NCBI GenBank assembly: GCA_027623205.1
Contig: JAQBYC010000020.1
Coordinates: 1-51,454 of the forward strand
Length of the DNA stretch: 51,454 nucleotides
DNA from: Pseudomonadota bacterium
GTDB lineage: Bacteria; Pseudomonadota; Alphaproteobacteria; GCA-2731375
Direction of reading: 5' to 3'
The position numbers and the translations under genes were made by a program. Shown piece after piece: positions 16,757 through 25,508 of the stretch. The notes under the pieces were generated by a model. The model had not been told where the DNA came from and made no database searches. It worked only from the letters and a program-made list of their open reading frames with translations. Within the stretch, counting starts at the first letter, position 1. The number at the start of each line of letters is the position of its first letter.

Positions 16757-17113
16757 ACGGGTGGAAAGCCGAATTCGTGAACGGGTAAACGCCCACCGGG
16801 TTGACGATCGAATTTAGCAGAAGAAGACTATACGAGGCGGCAGGCCAATTCTCCAGTGTGGGACTCCAGGCTAGACAAATTGGGCGTCACCCTTTTACAG
16901 ATCGGACACCTTGACACCGGTCAGCGTGACCTGGTCATCACCGTCCGCCGCGTATTTGACCGTTTGTGTGGTCCCATGCACAGGCGTTCGCCGGAAACTA
17001 CGCTGCATACCTACGTCCTGAAATTCGCAAATATCTCAATGTACTGGGTCATTTCCGGCTTGACGGACGACGGCGGCGGCGTTGTTATCCCGGCAATCAA
17101 ACGGGAGCATGGC
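16757..17113. other. Divergent intergenic region, no gene recognised
   Basis: These 357 bases lie between the divergent TerB-like and DsbA-like genes. The reading frame of the DsbA-like gene stays open back to 16856, but that extension shows no family sequence. A TTGACG at 16801 followed by an ACTATA-like box is a weak promoter candidate with a long spacer. Nothing else was seen. Confidence 0.35.
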
Positions 17114-17761
17114 ATGTCCGAAATTGAATACTTCTACTCCGCCCATTCCGCTTATGCGTATCTGGGCTCGACCCGGTTCATGGCAATCGCCAAGGCCGCC
17201 GGCCGTACCATAGCGCACCGGCCAAATGATTTGCGCCGGGTTGTCACGGCCTCGGGTTCAACGCCGTTCAGCGCGCGCAGCGCCGGGCATTATGCCTATT
17301 TCTTCCGACGGGAAATCGACCGCTGGGCCGAACAGCGGAACGCCCCGGTCATGGTTGGGCGTCCCACCTATCACGACAACGATATGACGCTGTGCAACGG
17401 CGTGATCATCGCCGGCATCGTCCAGGGCAGGAACGTCGATCAATTGGCGCACCTGATGCTGGAGAGCCATTGGCGGGACAATTCCGATCTGTCCGACCGG
17501 GATACCCTGGCAGCGCTTGCCCGGCGCGCCGGCCTGGACCCCGCCCCATTACTAGCCGCGGCGTTGTCGGATGAGGTGCAGGCGATTTATGAGGCCAACA
17601 CGGTCGAAGCCATCGAACGCTCCGTGTTCGGTTCGCCAGCCTACTTCGTCGACGGCGATATGTTCTACGGCCAGGACCGCCTGGAGATGGTGGAACGCGC
17701 CCTGCGCCAACCCTACGCCCCCTCTCCACAGCCCTACGTCCCCTCCCCCGATGCGCCATGA
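17114..17761 (+). CDS. DsbA-family/2-hydroxychromene-2-carboxylate isomerase-like protein
   Basis: A 215-residue thioredoxin-fold protein of the kappa-GST/HCCA-isomerase branch. It begins MSEIEYFYSAHSAYAYLGST, where Ser in the HSAYAYLG segment replaces the CxxC of true DsbA oxidoreductases, and has the late FGSPAYFVDGDMFYGQDRLE segment with the cis-Pro loop. Related enzymes use glutathione in isomerisation during aromatic catabolism. The ATG at 17114 has GGGAG about seven bases upstream. The C-terminus has a short proline-rich tail in which PYAPSPQ is followed by PYVPSPD. It is followed by the MlrC-like gene after 55 bases. Confidence 0.82.
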   Translation: MSEIEYFYSAHSAYAYLGSTRFMAIAKAAGRTIAHRPNDLRRVVTASGSTPFSARSAGHYAYFFRREIDRWAEQRNAPVMVGRPTYHDNDMTLCNGVIIAGIVQGRNVDQLAHLMLESHWRDNSDLSDRDTLAALARRAGLDPAPLLAAALSDEVQAIYEANTVEAIERSVFGSPAYFVDGDMFYGQDRLEMVERALRQPYAPSPQPYVPSPDAP

Positions 17762-17816
17762 ACCACCGCATCGCGTTACAGCATGACATCGAAGGAAACG
17801 CCTGAAGGAGGCATGG

Positions 17817-19355
17817 ATGCCGCAACAGTCAAAGCGTGTCGCCCTGTGCGGCGTCATTCTGGAAAGCAATGCATTTTCCCCAGTCGCCAGGGAGCAGGAT
17901 TTCCGCGCGGCGCTTTATATGGAAGGGCCGGAAATTGTCACGGAAGCACGCCAAGCTGTTTCCCGCCTGCCGCGGGAAATGGCCGCCTTTGTACAAGCAA
18001 TGGACGCCACCGGACCCTGGACGCCGGTGCCCTTGCTGCTGACGGGCTGCCCGCCCTGGGGGCCGATTGAAGGCGGTTTTTTTGCTCGTTGCGTCGCGCG
18101 GATCGTGGCTGGCCTGCGCGCCGAAGCTCCCCTGGATGGGGTCTATATCGCCAATCATGGCGCCATGGTGGCAACCGATGACGGTGATCCGGACGGCACA
18201 TTGATGGCGGCCATCCGCGAGGCGGTCGGCACCGATGCGGCCATGGTCACAACCCTGGATCTGCATGCCAACATCTCCGCGCGCATGGTCGCGGCCACCG
18301 ATGCCATCATCGGCTATCAAACCAATCCACACGTGGATCAGGTCCAGCGCGGCGAAGAGGCGGCCTTGCTGATGCGGCAGATGTTTTTCGGCATGCGTCC
18401 CCGGCAGGCATTGGTACGGCTGCCATTGGTGCCTCCCAGCACGACGCTGCTGACGGCCGCGGGGCCCTATGGCGAGCTGATCGACTATGGCCAGCGCCGT
18501 TCGCGGGAACTGGCGGGGGACATCGTCAATGTTTCCGTCTTCGGTAACTTCGCCTTTTCCGATACGCCAAAGAATGGCCTTGCTGTCGTGGTCACGGCGC
18601 GCGCCGACGGGGAAAAAGCCGCCGGTCTGGCGACTGAGATCGCCGCCCGGGCCTGGCAGAACCGTGCGGCTTTCAGGCGCGAAATGATGACCATCGGCGA
18701 TGCCGTCGATCTGGCCGCCGCCGTTGCCAATGAACCGCAGCGCCCGGCGGTCATCTTTTCCGATGCGGGCGACAATCCGGGCGGTGGCGGTGAAGGGCGC
18801 ACCACCTGGCTATTGGCAGCCCTTGCCGCCGCCAGCGCCAGCGGTGTCTATTACGGCGCGTTCTTTGACCCGGAACTGGCGGCCGAGGCGCACGGACTGG
18901 GCGAAGGCGCGGCATTCGATGCCGTCTTCAACCGTGCGGGCGAGACGGAATTCTGCAAACGTTTCGAAGCCAAGGCCAGGGTGTTGCGTTTGAGCGATGG
19001 CGAAATGGTGGGCCGCCTGGGAATTTACAGGAACCGGCTGATGAAACTAGGGCCCAGTGCGGCTCTTGAATTCGGCGGTACGGGCGGCATCATCGTGATT
19101 GTGATCAGCGCCCGTCAGCAGACCGCCGATCCCATGTTCTTCGAGATGTTCGGCCTCGATATTGCCCAAGCGCGCAGCGTTTGCGTCAAATCACGCGGCC
19201 ATTTCAGGGCCGGCTTCGCTCCCTGGTTCCCCTCCGGGCAGGTATTCGAAGTCGATACGGCAGGTCTGACATCGCCCGTCCTGGAGCGCTTCCAATGGCG
19301 CAATTTGCCGCGGCCGGTCTATCCACTCGATCCCGACACAACCTGGACGCCTTGA
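17817..19355 (+). CDS. M81-family (MlrC-like) metallopeptidase
   Basis: A 512-residue protein. The N-terminus VALCGVILESNAFSP is the M81 opening (usually HETNTF; here ESNAF). Further landmarks are DGVYIANHGAMVATD near residue 103 and VTTLDLHANISARM near 146, containing the His/Asp residues proposed as zinc ligands. The C-terminal MlrC domain shows FSDAGDNPGGGGEGRTTW near 315. MlrC opens linear peptides derived from microcystin, but most homologues occur outside that pathway and hydrolyse other amides. An AAGGAGG site directly precedes the start. No mlrA, mlrB or mlrD is visible, so a microcystin role is not supported. Confidence 0.88.
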   Translation: MPQQSKRVALCGVILESNAFSPVAREQDFRAALYMEGPEIVTEARQAVSRLPREMAAFVQAMDATGPWTPVPLLLTGCPPWGPIEGGFFARCVARIVAGLRAEAPLDGVYIANHGAMVATDDGDPDGTLMAAIREAVGTDAAMVTTLDLHANISARMVAATDAIIGYQTNPHVDQVQRGEEAALLMRQMFFGMRPRQALVRLPLVPPSTTLLTAAGPYGELIDYGQRRSRELAGDIVNVSVFGNFAFSDTPKNGLAVVVTARADGEKAAGLATEIAARAWQNRAAFRREMMTIGDAVDLAAAVANEPQRPAVIFSDAGDNPGGGGEGRTTWLLAALAAASASGVYYGAFFDPELAAEAHGLGEGAAFDAVFNRAGETEFCKRFEAKARVLRLSDGEMVGRLGIYRNRLMKLGPSAALEFGGTGGIIVIVISARQQTADPMFFEMFGLDIAQARSVCVKSRGHFRAGFAPWFPSGQVFEVDTAGLTSPVLERFQWRNLPRPVYPLDPDTTWTP

Positions 19356-19570
19356 CCGGGATCGGCGGCGCCGGGTACGCGGGAAGTGAGCCGCATTATC
19401 TTCTCATAACCAGGCAACAGGCCGCCATCATCCCGCGCAGTTAGCTGACGCAGTTGTGTTTGCGGCGCCCGTCGCACATGCCCGTGTCAAGGATATTGCC
19501 GCTGAAAAGTTTCCTCAAACCGAAATATCCGGCTAGGATTTGCACTCCATATGAAATTGGAGCTCGGCAA

Positions 19571-20959
19571 ATGGCACAAGTGGGCTGGACATTACGCGGC
19601 AGAATTCTTGTAGAACACCTATTCCAGGAGCTGACCGATACTTACGGCGCAATCTCGCCGCTGGCGGGATTTCGGGTGCGCGTCCAGGCGCGCGAGCGTG
19701 TGGCGCAGGTCTGGGGTAACTGGAAAACTTGGGACAATGTCATCATAAATGAAGATGACGAGGGCGGTTTCCAGGTATCGAAGATCAAATCGCACCACAA
19801 ACGCCGGTTTCGTGTCCAAGTACAGTTCAAGAGCGCGGATCTGGTGATCTTTGGCGCGAACCGGTCACTGCTGCAGCAGGTTTCGAGGGCGCTCAGGCTG
19901 CGAGTGCTGCGAAGCCTCGGCACGGAGCTCGTTCTCGATCAATTGCTCCAGCATTTCACCCGGCTACCCTATCAGGCGGATTGGCATACCATTCACGTCG
20001 ATCGAACGGGAAACGGCCGGAGAGCGGGTGTGATCGACCTTGGAGATCTGACTTTCGAGACGAACGCGCCCGATGATCTGGGTGATCGCATCGCGCACCG
20101 GCAGGCAGAGTTATGGTTCCTCTACAGTCGGGTGATCGCGCTGTTTAAGAGCCTCGGCCCAGAGTACCGGTTCAACAAGAAGATCGCGGTCAAGTATCCC
20201 CACAACAATCCTCTGCTCGGCGACCGGATCGAGGCGTCCTATGCCAATCCCGAAAACCACATGATCTATATCGTCGAGAACTCGGCCGTGGATGATTACG
20301 CGCGGATTGATTACGTGCTGCACGAAATGATGCATATCTGGGCCTATCAGCACAGTCGCCGCGAGAAGGGCATGGCGTGGCAACTGATTATTCACGGCGA
20401 TACGCACAATCTGCAAAACCGGACCTGGGTTGCCTTTCACGAGGGCTTTGCGGAATGGGCGTATCATCAGGTCTATCGGCGCCTGTTTGGGCGCAATCCA
20501 ACGATCAGCGCCGGGGGCACGACGGATATCGAGCCGCGCCCCTATAAACGCAGTCATCTGACCAGCGCTTACGGCCTCTCGAACCTCGAGCAGGTGGACC
20601 GGCACGATTGGGGCTGGGTCTCTATTCTAAATCTGCTGACAACGCCCAATCTCGTGAACTACACCTTCAACGGCGCCGGCAGGCACATCGCGAGGACCCG
20701 CGCCCGGCCCAACAGGGCGACGATATGCGATGATCCCGCGTTGTCGTTTACGGACCTATTGCGGCTCTTCCTCACCGACGGGCGCCCCGGCGCCGCGCGT
20801 CAGTTGCGGCGATCCGAAATGCACCTTTCGGGCGTCCTGGAACGAGCGGTGGCAGTTGTTCCACAGTTCGACAGAACAGCGCAAACGGCGGTGCTAAGTT
20901 TGTTGGACCCGGCCGCCACGACAATGCCGCGTGATCTCTTGTGCCGCCCCAGCCGGTAA
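19571..20959 (+). CDS. Unassigned HExxH putative zinc metallopeptidase with an N-terminal beta-rich domain
   Basis: I do not recognise this 462-residue protein as a named family. It carries HEMMH at residues 251-255 and, about 35 residues on, FHEGFAEWAYHQ (290-301), where Glu291 or Glu295 could be the third zinc ligand as in gluzincins. Residues 25-95 contain SPLAGFRVRVQARE, WDNVIINEDDEGGFQV and RRFRVQVQFKSADLV, a pattern of strands with an acidic turn that resembles small transthyretin-like or carboxypeptidase-regulatory modules. No signal peptide is seen. The ATG at 19571 has GGAG eight bases upstream; an upstream TTG-type extension is unlikely. It stands alone between the MlrC-like gene and a foldback repeat. 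Confidence 0.68.
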   Translation: MAQVGWTLRGRILVEHLFQELTDTYGAISPLAGFRVRVQARERVAQVWGNWKTWDNVIINEDDEGGFQVSKIKSHHKRRFRVQVQFKSADLVIFGANRSLLQQVSRALRLRVLRSLGTELVLDQLLQHFTRLPYQADWHTIHVDRTGNGRRAGVIDLGDLTFETNAPDDLGDRIAHRQAELWFLYSRVIALFKSLGPEYRFNKKIAVKYPHNNPLLGDRIEASYANPENHMIYIVENSAVDDYARIDYVLHEMMHIWAYQHSRREKGMAWQLIIHGDTHNLQNRTWVAFHEGFAEWAYHQVYRRLFGRNPTISAGGTTDIEPRPYKRSHLTSAYGLSNLEQVDRHDWGWVSILNLLTTPNLVNYTFNGAGRHIARTRARPNRATICDDPALSFTDLLRLFLTDGRPGAARQLRRSEMHLSGVLERAVAVVPQFDRTAQTAVLSLLDPAATTMPRDLLCRPSR

Positions 20960-20965
20960 ACGCCC

Positions 20966-21096
20966 GCTAGACCATTTTCGATATTCATCGAGTCGCCAAG
21001 CTACCCGCTCCCCCTCCCGCCCACCCACAGGATTATGATCAATGGGTGGTCGGGAGGGGAAGCGGGTGGGTAAGTCAACCTCGAAAATGGTCTAGC
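20966..21096. repeat. 131-bp foldback (MITE-like) element with perfect 16-bp terminal inverted repeats
   Basis: GCTAGACCATTTTCGA at 20966-20981 is the exact reverse complement of TCGAAAATGGTCTAGC at 21081-21096. A second GC-rich inverted pair lies inside: CTACCCGCTCC onward from 21001 against GGGAAGCGGGTGGGTA ending at 21072, with ACCCA/TGGGT closing a short AT-rich loop. The whole could fold into one long hairpin. The left arm is shared with a solo copy at 8698-8743. No target-site duplication or internal gene was identified. It is downstream of two convergent genes, so it might also act as a two-way transcription stop. Confidence 0.85.
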
Positions 21097-21238
21097 GCGC
21101 TTAAGGAACTAGATTACGAACTCCCCCGCCTAAATGCTGGTGGGACTGTTCGGATTTGGACCACGATGATATTTCAAAGAAAGGGTGCTGGGGCAGCAGC
21201 TCTCGCCGCCGCCCCAGCTCCTACGTCTCATCGCGTTC

Positions 21239-23533
21239 CTAGATTTTCTTCAACTGATCACCAATCGGCAGCTGCCGGATGCGTTTGCCGGTGGCGTTGT
21301 AGATGGCGTTGACCAGCGCCGGGGTGTATGGGGGAATCGCCGGTTCACCAACGCCGCAGGAACGCAGATGGGTAAAGTCCTCGACGATATGCACCTGCAC
21401 ATCCAGCGGCGCACCGCTGATCCGGGTCACCGGATAATCATCGAAGTTGCCCTGGTCAACCACACCCTTGGTCGTGGTGATCTTGCCTTCGCGGGCAATG
21501 GAATTTCCGTAGACCACGGCGCCCTCGACCTGCTTGCGGATGCCCTCGGGGTTGACATAGCGGCCGCAATCGATGGCCACGTCGACGCGCGGGATATGCA
21601 AGCTGCCGTCGTCACGCACCACGGCGTGCACTGCCGTCGCCACATAGCTGTGGAAACTGCGGTGACAAGCCAGGCCCAGGCCATGACCCTTGGGCATGGC
21701 CCTGCCATAGCCCGATTTGGCGGCGACCGTGCGCAATGCGTTGGAAAGGCGATTGGGCATGATCGGCCAGTCCTCGACGCTGTCGCCGTAATTCCAATAC
21801 TTCTCCACGCCGTCCTTCGCCAGATCCATGTTTTCCGACGTGCCGATCATTTCCAACAGCATTTCCAGCGGATCGCGTCCCGCCGCCGCCGCAATCTCGT
21901 TGGCGAAACAGTTCATGGCATAAGCATGCTGGATATTGTTCACCGAGCGATACCAGCCGACCCGGATCATGATATCCGCCTCGCCATTCTCGATGCGGAT
22001 GTTGGGCACGGTGTCATATGGCATATCCACCAGGCCCAGGCCGAATTCGATGCCGAAACCGTTCTTCGCCACCGGGTTCCACAGACCGACGATGGACGGC
22101 CAGGACCCCGCGTGCTTCCACGCCGTAACCTTGCCGGATTTGTCCAGCCCCGCACTCAGGGACTGGGCACAGGCGGCATGGTAGAAGCCGTTGCGGATTT
22201 CATCTTCACGGGTCCATTGCACCCGCACCGGCGCGCCGACCATTTTGGATAGAATAGCCGCCTCGCAAATGAAATCGGCCTTGGACTTGCGCCCGAAACC
22301 ACCGCCCAGCAGCGTCACCTCGCAAACCACGTCCTTTTGATCGACGCCCAGGGCTTCCGCCACATATTGCCGGGCCTGGTTCGGCGACTGGGTCGCGGCC
22401 CAGATCCTCACCGGCAGGGACGTTGCATCCACGACCGAGACCGGCGGTTCCATGGGCGTATGAATGAAGTAAGGCACGAAATACTCGGCCTCCACCACTT
22501 TGTCCGCCGCTTTCAATGCCGCATCAACGTCACCGCGGTCACGGATCTTCATGCCGCCCTTGCGCGCCGAAGCCCGCAATTTATCGTCATAAGTACGGCT
22601 ATCATGGGTTACGTGAGGGCCCGGGTCCCAATCGATCTTCAGCTTGTCACGGCCCTGCATCACCGACCAGGTATTGGTGCCGATCACCGCCACGCCGCCA
22701 AGGGCGCGGAATTCGGCCGGCTTGTCGTCGGGCAGGGCGGGGATCTCCACGACCCGCTCGACGCCCTGGACTTTCAGGGCCTCCGAGGCGTCGAACGATT
22801 TTACCTTGCCGCGATAGACCGGCGATCGGGCCACCACGGCCATCTTCATGCCGGGAATTGAGACATCGGCGCCATAACTGGCACCGCCCGTGGTGATGTC
22901 GTAGTTGTCCACCATGGGCATGTCCTTGCCGATGTACTTCCATTCCGAAGGATGCTTCAGCTTCGGCTTGGCATCGCCTTCGGGCAGCTTGATTTTTGCC
23001 GCCGCACTGGCCAAATCACCGAAGCCCAGCGATTTGCCGGACCCGGTATGATAGACGCGGTGGTCCTTGGCATAGACCTCCTTGGGCGAGACGCTCCAGG
23101 TCTTGGCGGCCGCCTGTTCCAGTACATAACGTGCCGAGGCACCCATTTCGCGCATGGCTTCAAAGCCATGGCGGGTGCTGCGGGAGCCATCGGTGTTCTG
23201 CGCATCCTTGCCCGGCGGGTCGTATTTGGCCGGGTCGCCCGGCGCCTGCCAAATCTTGATGCGGTTCCAATCCGCCTCTATTTCATCGGCAATGATCATG
23301 GGCATGCCCGTACGCACGCCTTGTCCCATTTCCGAACGGCTGCACGTCAACGTGACGGTACCGCCCGCATCGATGCTGACAAAGAAATTCGGCGCGGCGG
23401 TGGCGCCGGCTGCTTGTGCTTCGCCGAACAGGCCGCGCGGCGCCAAATGGGCGCCCAAAACCAGGGCGCCGGTGGCGCCCGCGGTTTTCAACATGTCGCG
23501 ACGGCTGAGATTAAGAATTTGCGCCGTGATCAC
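21239..23533 (-). CDS. Xanthine dehydrogenase-family molybdopterin-binding subunit (IorB/aldehyde oxidoreductase type)
   Basis: This 764-residue large subunit begins with a twin-arginine leader ([20 protein letters not shown] near residues 9-28), so export to the periplasm is expected. The middle holds the a/b hammerhead and molybdenum-cofactor domains, with [11 protein letters not shown] near residue 410 and the catalytic Glu in [13 protein letters not shown] near 730. It resembles isoquinoline 1-oxidoreductase beta subunits, which hydroxylate N-heterocycles or aldehydes with a partner (2Fe-2S) subunit. The GTG start overlaps the TGA of the truncated partner (GTGA), and the GGAGG ribosome site sits nearly against it. 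With the partner decayed, electron transfer is in doubt. Confidence 0.9.
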   Translation of the reverse strand: MITAQILNLSRRDMLKTAGATGALVLGAHLAPRGLFGEAQAAGATAAPNFFVSIDAGGTVTLTCSRSEMGQGVRTGMPMIIADEIEADWNRIKIWQAPGDPAKYDPPGKDAQNTDGSRSTRHGFEAMREMGASARYVLEQAAAKTWSVSPKEVYAKDHRVYHTGSGKSLGFGDLASAAAKIKLPEGDAKPKLKHPSEWKYIGKDMPMVDNYDITTGGASYGADVSIPGMKMAVVARSPVYRGKVKSFDASEALKVQGVERVVEIPALPDDKPAEFRALGGVAVIGTNTWSVMQGRDKLKIDWDPGPHVTHDSRTYDDKLRASARKGGMKIRDRGDVDAALKAADKVVEAEYFVPYFIHTPMEPPVSVVDATSLPVRIWAATQSPNQARQYVAEALGVDQKDVVCEVTLLGGGFGRKSKADFICEAAILSKMVGAPVRVQWTREDEIRNGFYHAACAQSLSAGLDKSGKVTAWKHAGSWPSIVGLWNPVAKNGFGIEFGLGLVDMPYDTVPNIRIENGEADIMIRVGWYRSVNNIQHAYAMNCFANEIAAAAGRDPLEMLLEMIGTSENMDLAKDGVEKYWNYGDSVEDWPIMPNRLSNALRTVAAKSGYGRAMPKGHGLGLACHRSFHSYVATAVHAVVRDDGSLHIPRVDVAIDCGRYVNPEGIRKQVEGAVVYGNSIAREGKITTTKGVVDQGNFDDYPVTRISGAPLDVQVHIVEDFTHLRSCGVGEPAIPPYTPALVNAIYNATGKRIRQLPIGDQLKKI

Positions 23534-23664
23534 ACCTCCTTCGCGGCTGTTCTTACGGCCGCATGGATGCGCTGATAGGTGCCACAGCGGCAGATGTTGC
23601 CGTCCATGCCGTCAATGATTTCCTGATCGCTGGGGTCAGGGTTCCGGCGCAGCAAGGCGGCCAT
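23530..23664 (-). pseudogene. Remnant of a (2Fe-2S)-binding subunit (IorA/CoxS type), C-terminal 44 codons only
   Basis: Read on the minus strand, 44 codons begin [13 protein letters not shown] and contain [16 protein letters not shown]. This is the second [2Fe-2S] motif (CxC in NICRCGTY) that ends the small subunit of molybdenum hydroxylases, normally about 150 residues long. The residues before it do not continue the family: an in-frame TGA lies two codons upstream, and the plant-ferredoxin domain with CxxxxCxxC is absent from the rest of the gap up to the MFS gene. The 5' two thirds appear to have been deleted. The stub still supplies the ribosome site for the molybdopterin subunit. Confidence 0.88.
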
Positions 23665-23740
23665 GATTCAGGACGGGCGCCGTGGCGCCCTGGCATGAAT
23701 GAAAATCCCAGGCGCAAATGAGATGCGTATCAAACCCCGA

Positions 23741-25234
23741 CTAATGCCGCGGCGGACGCACCGCCAGGATCAGGGGCATCGCCACCAGGGCGGTCAGGGC
23801 GAAGAACATGAAGGCATTGAGATAGCCGATCATCTGCGCCTGACGGCCGATCTCCTGCATCATTGGCAGGGCCTGCTGGATGCTGGGCGCCGCCCCTTCC
23901 AGATTCCACAGCGCGGGACGGCCGGGCTGCAGGCGCTCGGCAATCTGGGCGTACGACATCTTCGAAGTGCGGAGCGCCAGGGCGACCGATAGGGATATAT
24001 GCACCGAACTGCCGAACAGGCGCAGCAGATGGAACAGCGACGAGGTGAGCGGCAACTGCGACGGCGACACCGCGCCCAAGGTGATCACGGTCAGAGGCAC
24101 CCACACGAAGCCAATCCCCAGGCCGGAGACGAAGCCGGTCCAGGCGAGTTGGAAATAGGTCACGTTGATGTCGAACGAGGCCATTGTCCAACCGGCAAAA
24201 ACCTGGGCGACGAAGCCCAGAGCGAGCCAGATGCGCGGATCGTAGCGCGAACCCCATAGCAGGATGATGAAGCCGAGGGTCATGCCCAGACCACGGATCG
24301 CCAACAGAACGCCAATCATCTCCTCGGGATAGCCGCGCAGGTTCTGCAGCATATTCGGCAGCAGCACGAGGGGCGAATAGCTCAGCATGCCAAACGCGAG
24401 GACCAACAGCAGACCAACCGCAAGGTCGCGGTTCGCCAGGATCCGCAGGTCGATATAGGGCTGGCGCCAGGTCAGGCTATGCACCACGAAAAGATACAGG
24501 CAGGCGATGCCGGCCAGACATTCGAGGGTGATTTCCATCGAGTCGAACCAGTCGTTGCGCTCGCCACGGTCAACCATCAACTGGAAACAGGCAATGGCAA
24601 TGGAAAAAAAGATGAAGCCGCGCAGATCCAGACGGTGGCGCCGCTGCGGCTGATCCCGCGGGATCACCACCAATACCGCCATGCAGGCCAAAACGGCAAA
24701 TGGCAGGCAGAAATAGAACACCGAACGCCAGCCATAGTCCTCGGCCAGGATGCCGCCCAGCCAGGGCGCGATAATCGGCCCAATGGTCACGCCAATGCCG
24801 AAGACCGAGGTAACGACGCCATGCTGGCGGCGCGGATAGGAGGACAGCACCAGCGCCATGGTCAAGGGCGTCAGCGGCGCGCCAAACAGGCCCTGGACGG
24901 CCCGCAACAGCACCAGAATTTCCAGGTTGGGCGCCAGGGCGCAGCCAAGCGTGGCCAGGGAAAAACCGATCGTCCCGCAGACAATCAAACGGCGCGAGCC
25001 AAAACGGTTGTTCAGCCAACCGGTGGCCGGCAGGCCAACCGCGTTGGCGACCAGATAACTGGTTACCACCCAGGCGACCTGATCCCGGGTCGCAGACAGC
25101 GAGCCCTGGATCTGCGGCAGCGATACGTTGGCTATGGTAATGGTCATGGCCAGCAGAAAGACCACCAGCACGCTGGTCGCCAGCAGGGCGACCCGCCCGG
25201 TGGTCTTGAACTCCATCTGTTCCGCTACCGCCAT
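23741..25234 (-). CDS. DHA2-family (EmrB/QacA-type) MFS efflux transporter
   Basis: A 497-residue membrane protein. TM1 opens with LLATSVLVVFLLAMTITIAN, followed by VSLPQIQGSLSATRDQVAWV, the usual DHA2 start. GWLNNRFGSRRLIVCG is the motif A loop after TM2, and AWLGGILAEDYGWRSVFY near 165 is motif C and the following loop. Many further hydrophobic stretches fit 14 TM segments. Members export drugs and amphipathic compounds by proton antiport, often with an EmrA adaptor, but none is adjacent. It precedes the stub of the 2Fe-2S subunit on the same strand with a 76-base gap and is divergent from the aminoacylase-like gene. Confidence 0.9.
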   Translation of the reverse strand: MAVAEQMEFKTTGRVALLATSVLVVFLLAMTITIANVSLPQIQGSLSATRDQVAWVVTSYLVANAVGLPATGWLNNRFGSRRLIVCGTIGFSLATLGCALAPNLEILVLLRAVQGLFGAPLTPLTMALVLSSYPRRQHGVVTSVFGIGVTIGPIIAPWLGGILAEDYGWRSVFYFCLPFAVLACMAVLVVIPRDQPQRRHRLDLRGFIFFSIAIACFQLMVDRGERNDWFDSMEITLECLAGIACLYLFVVHSLTWRQPYIDLRILANRDLAVGLLLVLAFGMLSYSPLVLLPNMLQNLRGYPEEMIGVLLAIRGLGMTLGFIILLWGSRYDPRIWLALGFVAQVFAGWTMASFDINVTYFQLAWTGFVSGLGIGFVWVPLTVITLGAVSPSQLPLTSSLFHLLRLFGSSVHISLSVALALRTSKMSYAQIAERLQPGRPALWNLEGAAPSIQQALPMMQEIGRQAQMIGYLNAFMFFALTALVAMPLILAVRPPRH

Positions 25235-25508
25235 GGATCACTCTCGGCCCCTAAATGGGAAGCCCATATAGGGTAATTGGTTGGCAAGCTTCCCGCCACC
25301 GCCGGCGCGCCCGATGGGTTCGTCATGCGTCCTACCGGTAAACCGCGACACGGGCGCCGCCATTCGGGTGCAACAGCTCACCGGTCACGGGTCTGCATTT
25401 TGCGCTGTTGTCGACAACAGTTCAGCATTATGGTTTGGCCCATATCTGGTGAGTATGCGCCGAACGGACGGCGTCCGCCATTGGATCTTGCCTTGGGGGG
25501 AAAGACGG
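25235..25508. promoter_or_regulatory. Divergent promoter region
   Basis: These 274 bases separate the divergent MFS and amidohydrolase genes and should carry both promoters. The only clear element is the GGGGGGAAAG ribosome site just before 25509. No regulator-type palindrome or good -35/-10 pair was recognised. Confidence 0.4.

Noticed and set aside
17817-19355. Microcystin-degradation (mlr) cluster suggested by the MlrC-like protein
   Set aside because: No mlrA, mlrB or mlrD genes are present, and most M81 proteins occur outside that pathway.
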